A stretch of 5,469 bases of DNA from Chloroflexota bacterium (GTDB lineage Bacteria > Chloroflexota > Dehalococcoidia > Lucifugimonadales > VGZR01). Below are positions 5,342 through 5,469 of the stretch, piece after piece (position 1 is the stretch's first letter; every line of letters starts with the position of its first letter). The notes under the pieces are model-generated. The model was not told the origin of the DNA. It saw only the letters and a list, made by a program, of their open reading frames with translations, and did not search any database. The stretch lies in assembly GCA_027625225.1 (NCBI GenBank), contig JAQBWG010000137.1:1-5469 (forward strand), written 5' to 3'. A program made the position numbers and the translations under genes.

Positions 5342-5469
5342 ATGGGACAACTTGACGGCAAGGTAGCCATCATCACGGGCGGGGGCACGGGCATCGGCAA
5401 GGGCATCGGCAGGGCTTTCACCAAGGAGGGCGCGAAGCTGGTGCTGTCGGCACGGCGCAAGGACAAGCT
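5342..5469 (+). CDS. Short-chain dehydrogenase/reductase (SDR), N-terminal fragment
   Basis: Only the first 42 codons are inside the window. They show the opening of a classical SDR Rossmann fold: strand KVAIITG (7-13), the nucleotide-binding motif TGGGTGIG (12-19, pattern TGxxxGxG), a helix with GRAFTKEGA, and a second strand KLVLSARR (32-39). Arg residues 38 and 39 right after the second strand suggest, but do not prove, preference for NADP(H) over NAD(H). The catalytic Ser-Tyr-Lys residues lie beyond the right edge, so the substrate is unknown; FabG-like 3-oxoacyl reductases and many other alcohol or sugar dehydrogenases share this N-terminus. The start is well supported by AAGGAG 8 bases upstream. 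It follows the resolvase-related gene by 81 bases on the same strand. Confidence 0.9.
   Translation, partial: MGQLDGKVAIITGGGTGIGKGIGRAFTKEGAKLVLSARRKDK

Overview
The window looks like ordinary chromosomal DNA of a moderately GC-rich bacterium: tightly packed genes, Shine-Dalgarno sites before every start, and several non-ATG starts (two TTG, one GTG). It holds five protein genes. A mitochondrial-type aconitase beside an actinobacterial/FdxA-like 7Fe ferredoxin, a membrane-anchored Holliday-junction-resolvase-related protein and an SDR would suit an uncultured Chloroflexota-like (Dehalococcoidia/SAR202) genome. That placement is a weak inference from gene content, not something the sequence proves.

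Layout, left to right. Bases 1-2139 (minus strand) are an aconitase cut off by the left edge; about 713 codons are present and a short C-terminal tail is missing. Bases 2140-2347 are a 208-base gap with two GC-rich hairpins and a weak promoter candidate for aconitase. Bases 2348-2596 (minus) are a small 7Fe ferredoxin, preceded by the best promoter in the window (TTGAAA, 18 bases, TATAAT). Bases 2781-4724 (minus) are a complete half-size ABC exporter starting at TTG. Bases 4725-4888 are a divergent intergenic region with a striking inverted repeat against the exporter's ribosome-binding site and -10-like elements facing both ways. Bases 4889-5260 (plus) are a small protein with one membrane anchor and a PD-(D/E)xK nuclease-like domain. 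From 5342 to the right edge (plus) lies the start of an SDR-family oxidoreductase.

Functionally, aconitase (TCA cycle, [4Fe-4S]) and the ferredoxin (electron carrier) are both iron-sulfur proteins and lie on the same strand, but the ferredoxin has its own promoter and each gap is large enough for separate transcription. The exporter, the nuclease-like protein and the SDR have no obvious shared pathway. I did not find a clear new multi-gene system. The most interesting signals are the 8+4 bp inverted repeat in the exporter leader, the abrupt change in codon choice within aconitase near base 1600, and an insertion of about 18 residues just before the exporter's Walker A motif.
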